Below are positions 33,715 through 36,540 of a stretch of 36,540 nt of DNA, in pieces. Under the pieces are notes generated by a model. The model saw only the letters and a list, made by a program, of their open reading frames with translations, was not told the DNA's origin and searched no databases. Position 1 is the first letter of the stretch; the number at the start of each line of letters is the position of its first letter. The stretch covers positions 1 to 36,540 of the forward strand of contig JAEWYQ010000014.1 in the NCBI GenBank assembly GCA_023395555.1, given 5' to 3'. Origin of the DNA: Bacillota bacterium (GTDB lineage Bacteria > Bacillota > Clostridia > Lachnospirales > Lachnospiraceae). A program made the position numbers and the translations under genes.

Positions 33715-35313
33715 ATGGTTATTCAAGAGAATATGTCGCTTCAGCGTAAGCTGGAGATATTATCGGATGCAGCGAAATACGACGTGGCCTGCACCTCCAG
33801 CGGTGTGGACCGGAAGGGCAACGGATCAAGCATGGGTAATAGTGTGGCTTGCGGCATCTGCCATAGTTTTTCTGCTGACGGCAGATGTATCTCCCTATTG
33901 AAGGTCTTATATACCAATGAATGCATATTTGATTGTAAATATTGCGGAAACCGCTCCTCCAATGATGTGGTCCGCGCCTCCTTCACTCCGCAGGAACTCA
34001 GTGAATTGACCATGGAGTTTTATCGCAGGAACTATATAGAGGGCTTGTTTTTGAGTTCGGGAATACTGCATTCTCCCAATTACACTATGGAATTAATCCT
34101 GGAATCACTCCGCCTGCTCCGTGAGGTGCACCATTTTAATGGTTATATCCATTGTAAAGCAATTCCGGGGGCGGATCCTGTTCTGATTGAGATGCTTGGC
34201 TGGTATACGGACCGCATGAGCATTAATCTGGAGCTGCCCACCGCGGAAGGACTTCGGGAGCTGGCGCCCCACAAGAACCGCAAGAATATCTTGAAGCCCA
34301 TCCGGCAGATACAGATGGGGAGGAAGAAGAACAGGGAATTCCTTGGACTGCCGGAATATAGGAGCGGACAGGGTCTTCCCATGAAGCAGGGAATGATATC
34401 GGGGGCGGGAGATTTCGGTATATCACGGGCTTCCGGCGACGATGGAAGGATCACCGCTCCGGTGCGTTCGGCAGAGAATGAAAATACGGCGGTCATGGGG
34501 CATTCGGCGGGGAATAGAAGTATGCTGATCCAGGGATACTCTGATATTGACGAAAGTATGGCCAGCCGGGAGATTATAACTTCTTCAGCCATAGCTGCGC
34601 CATATGGGAGAGCGTCCTTAACAAAGCGTACCTTTGTACCGGCAGGCCAGAGCACTCAGATGATTGTAGGTGCAACCCAGGAGAGCGATTACCAGATCAT
34701 GTCGGTGGCGGAGGCCTTATATGGTAATTTTGAGCTGAAGCGGGTGTTTTATTCCGCGTTTATTAATATCAATCAGGACAGCCGTCTGCCCTCTACGGAA
34801 GCGGGACCGCCGCTGCTTCGGGAGCATCGTTTATATCAGGCGGACTGGCTGCTGCGCTTTTACGGCTTTCAGACAAGAGAATTGCTGGATGAGTTACATC
34901 CGAACTTTAATGTTCTGCTGGACCCAAAGTGTGACTGGGCGCTGCGCCATCTGGAATTATTTCCGGTGGAGGTGAATAAGGCAGATTATTATACCTTGCT
35001 TAGAGTGCCGGGGATCGGCACGAATTCGGCAGGGCGGATTCTTCAGGCCAGGAAGAGTGCGGTACTCGATTTTAAGGATTTAAAACGTATGGGGATTGTG
35101 CTGAAGCGTGCTGTTTACTTTATTACCTGCAGCGGAAGAATGATGCATCCGGTCCGGATTGAAGAGGATTTTATTACCAGGCAGTTGGTGGCATTAAAGG
35201 ATCAGATTCCGCTGGGAATCGACAAGGATATTACGTACCGGCAGCTCTCCCTGTTTGATGATGTTAATTTTCAGCCCAGACAACCTCTTGCGGTGCAATT
35301 GGCGAATGTGTGA
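33715..35313 (+). CDS. Radical-SAM protein, putative DNA modification/repair (TIGR03916 type)
   Basis: 532-residue radical-SAM protein of the family usually paired with, or linked to, a uracil-DNA-glycosylase-like partner. The iron-sulfur motif CX3CX2C is at Cys70, Cys74 and Cys77 (NECIFDCKYCGN). Extra cysteines in VACGICHSF precede it. FVPAGQSTQMIVGAT and a C-terminal helix-hairpin-helix (LRVPGIGTNSAGRIL, about 428-443) are family landmarks; the latter is a DNA-binding motif. Residues about 204-301 form a low-complexity insertion that makes the protein roughly 100 residues longer than typical members (recalled as about 420). Its LexA-flanked promoter supports a DNA-damage role. AGGGGTG is six bases before the ATG. 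Confidence 0.9.
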   Translation: MVIQENMSLQRKLEILSDAAKYDVACTSSGVDRKGNGSSMGNSVACGICHSFSADGRCISLLKVLYTNECIFDCKYCGNRSSNDVVRASFTPQELSELTMEFYRRNYIEGLFLSSGILHSPNYTMELILESLRLLREVHHFNGYIHCKAIPGADPVLIEMLGWYTDRMSINLELPTAEGLRELAPHKNRKNILKPIRQIQMGRKKNREFLGLPEYRSGQGLPMKQGMISGAGDFGISRASGDDGRITAPVRSAENENTAVMGHSAGNRSMLIQGYSDIDESMASREIITSSAIAAPYGRASLTKRTFVPAGQSTQMIVGATQESDYQIMSVAEALYGNFELKRVFYSAFININQDSRLPSTEAGPPLLREHRLYQADWLLRFYGFQTRELLDELHPNFNVLLDPKCDWALRHLELFPVEVNKADYYTLLRVPGIGTNSAGRILQARKSAVLDFKDLKRMGIVLKRAVYFITCSGRMMHPVRIEEDFITRQLVALKDQIPLGIDKDITYRQLSLFDDVNFQPRQPLAVQLANV

Positions 35314-35333
35314 TATTTTAGGAGTTGAGATCA

Positions 35334-36113
35334 ATGGATGTAAAGAGAATCTATCTATGCGATAATAATATTGACGGAATATTTACCGCAATCTACCATG
35401 CCTGGAATTCCAGGCTGGGACACTCCAACGTTAAGATCGAAGAGAAGAGCGAGGGAAGCAAGTATTCCAATATTGAGCTTTTTGCGGAATATGTTATAGT
35501 GGACACGGATTTGGACTTAGCTTACAAGGTGGCCAGGTCCGTGAAGCAGAAGATATCAGAGGAGGTATACGGAATGGTATGCCGTACCGCCTTGTCTGAT
35601 TATGAAGGGAAGGCAGATCTGATTTACCGGTTTTTGATACTTGGCTTTGCTGTCGGGGCCGGAATCACGGAGCGTTTAAGCAATGAGGTGGTGAACAGCA
35701 TCTTTCGCATTAATAAGAGGGTAGGGAATGAAGCACATCATCTCCTGGGCTTTATCCGCTTTTCCCAGCAGCAGAACGGGCTGCTGACCTCCATCATCCA
35801 TCCGAAGAATAATGTATTATCTATAATAATGCCTCATTTTGCAGACCGTCTTCCCCAGGAGCGGTTTTTGATTTACGATTCAAACCGCAAGCTTGCGGCA
35901 ATGCACGTGCCTGGCGCCCAGTGGGTGATTGCCGAGGTTCCGGAGCTTGACCAGGACGCGGTGCGGGAGGTATCCTCCTACGAGGACAGGTATCGGGATC
36001 TATGGATCACCTTTTTTGAAAATATCGCAATTAAAGACCGGGTGAATCCGAAGCTGCAGAGGAACAACCTTCCCCTTCGCTTTCGAAAAGATATGACAGA
36101 GTTTAATAAATAA
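35334..36113 (+). CDS. Radical-SAM partner protein (TIGR03915 type, DUF4130)
   Basis: 259-residue partner of the preceding protein; the two are almost always adjacent in bacteria, and in many Proteobacteria this family is fused to a uracil-DNA-glycosylase domain. Family landmarks: YLCDNNIDGIFTAIYHAW at the N-terminus, HHLLGFIRF and PHFADRLP in the middle, and WITFFENIAIKDRVNPKLQ with LPLRFRKDMTEF at the end. No glycosylase domain follows here. ATG 35334 is used, with AGGAG nine bases upstream; TTG 35325 is in frame but overlaps that region. It starts 20 bases after the radical-SAM stop. Molecular function is unknown. Confidence 0.92.
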   Translation: MDVKRIYLCDNNIDGIFTAIYHAWNSRLGHSNVKIEEKSEGSKYSNIELFAEYVIVDTDLDLAYKVARSVKQKISEEVYGMVCRTALSDYEGKADLIYRFLILGFAVGAGITERLSNEVVNSIFRINKRVGNEAHHLLGFIRFSQQQNGLLTSIIHPKNNVLSIIMPHFADRLPQERFLIYDSNRKLAAMHVPGAQWVIAEVPELDQDAVREVSSYEDRYRDLWITFFENIAIKDRVNPKLQRNNLPLRFRKDMTEFNK

Positions 36114-36160
36114 ATGGAATGAATGGAATTAACACCCGTTTATTCCATATTTATCAGAAG
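36114..36160. terminator. Weak inverted repeat after the radical-SAM operon
   Basis: Two copies of ATGGAAT (about 36114 and 36123) can each pair with ATTCCAT (about 36144). This gives alternative short hairpins with A+T-rich surroundings. It may end the operon transcript, but is not a strong terminator. The rest of the gap to 36290 is A+T-rich and shows no clear promoter. Confidence 0.3.
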
Positions 36161-36303
36161 CTATCATGTTTTTCTTTAATAGGCTGAAAGAAAGATTGAA
36201 AATATAGTGAAATCATGGAATGTGAATTCTGATAGGTGTATAAATCGGACAAAGTTAGAGATACTAATCTTGTAAAACTCAAAATTTTATAGGAGGAGTA
36301 GCT

Positions 36304-36540
36304 ATGAAAAAGAAAGTCCTTATATTATTAGGAATAAGCTGCATCGCTTTATTTATCTTTAGTGCCTGCGCTTCAGATGATAAGAACGGAACACCGGGTA
36401 ATGGAGTTACCAAGGCTCCCACGACGGCAGTGACAACTACCCCGGCAGTAACCAATGGGGTCACAAACGGTGCTGATGTAACAACTCCCACTACCGGAGC
36501 TGCCAACGGAACGGGTACAGACGGAACGGGTACCAACGGA
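36304..36540 (+). CDS. Lipoprotein, Thr/Gly/Asn-rich (3' end outside the window)
   Basis: The first 79 residues are seen; the gene runs off the window. A basic start (MKKK), a hydrophobic stretch and the lipobox FSAC with Cys22 mark a type II signal peptide, so the mature protein is anchored to the outer face of the membrane. The rest so far is a low-complexity linker rich in Thr, Gly, Asn and Pro (TTAVTTTPAVTNGVTNG, later GTGTDGTGTNG), typical of spacers that lift a domain from the surface. AGGAGGAG (36291-36298) precedes ATG 36304 by five bases. Function depends on the missing C-terminal domain. Confidence 0.85.
   Translation, partial: MKKKVLILLGISCIALFIFSACASDDKNGTPGNGVTKAPTTAVTTTPAVTNGVTNGADVTTPTTGAANGTGTDGTGTNG

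Noticed and set aside
36279..36536. Minus-strand Val/Pro-rich frame opposite the lipoprotein start
   Set aside because: It is the antisense of the Thr/Gly/Asn-rich lipoprotein linker; the + strand has the ribosome binding site and a lipobox.

Overview
The window reads as chromosomal DNA from a Gram-positive anaerobe of the class Clostridia, most likely a carbohydrate-degrading Lachnospiraceae (inference). The basis is strong GGAGG-type ribosome binding sites before nearly every gene, split glycine-decarboxylase subunits under a tandem glycine riboswitch, Gram-positive LexA boxes, mid-range G+C, and a large set of intracellular glycosidases without signal peptides. Almost all genes are on the + strand; the only convincing minus-strand gene is a small VOC-family protein.

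Region 1 (about 1-21,260) is a glycan-degradation locus. In order it encodes a GH78 rhamnosidase, a large GH106-like enzyme, two tandem GH2-type paralogues (the first lacking the N-terminal domain and the usual catalytic residues), a five-bladed propeller glycosidase, a second GH106-like enzyme, a GH42 beta-galactosidase, a GH140/DUF4038 apiosidase-like enzyme and a small internally duplicated protein of unknown function. No transporter, regulator or secreted enzyme is visible in this stretch. The locus is bracketed by two same-orientation copies of an approximately 85-bp structured repeat (45-128 and 21115-21201). A 72-bp tandem repeat that makes three identical hairpins lies between the first two genes.

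Region 2 (21,280-24,110) holds the VOC gene, an ABC ATPase-permease pair without a binding protein, a 72-residue protein preceded by an inverted pair of perfect DnaA boxes, and a 142-bp long inverted repeat.

Region 3 (24,120-33,400) is a glycine-cleavage and lipoylation operon: consensus promoter, tandem glycine riboswitch with terminator, gcvT, gcvH, gcvPA, gcvPB, lipoate ligase and dihydrolipoyl dehydrogenase. A GH20 hexosaminidase follows, apparently coupled to an eight-codon leader.

Region 4 (33,400-36,540) starts with a 194-bp MITE-like foldback element flanked by a perfect 8-bp target duplication. It sits just upstream of a consensus promoter flanked by two LexA-type operators. That promoter drives a radical-SAM protein and its standard partner, a pair long suspected of a DNA-repair role. 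The window ends inside a Thr/Gly/Asn-rich lipoprotein gene.

The most notable signals are the SOS-type control of the radical-SAM pair, the MITE with intact target duplication, the degenerate GH2 paralogue, the DnaA-box hairpin ahead of a small protein gene, and the island-bracketing repeat.
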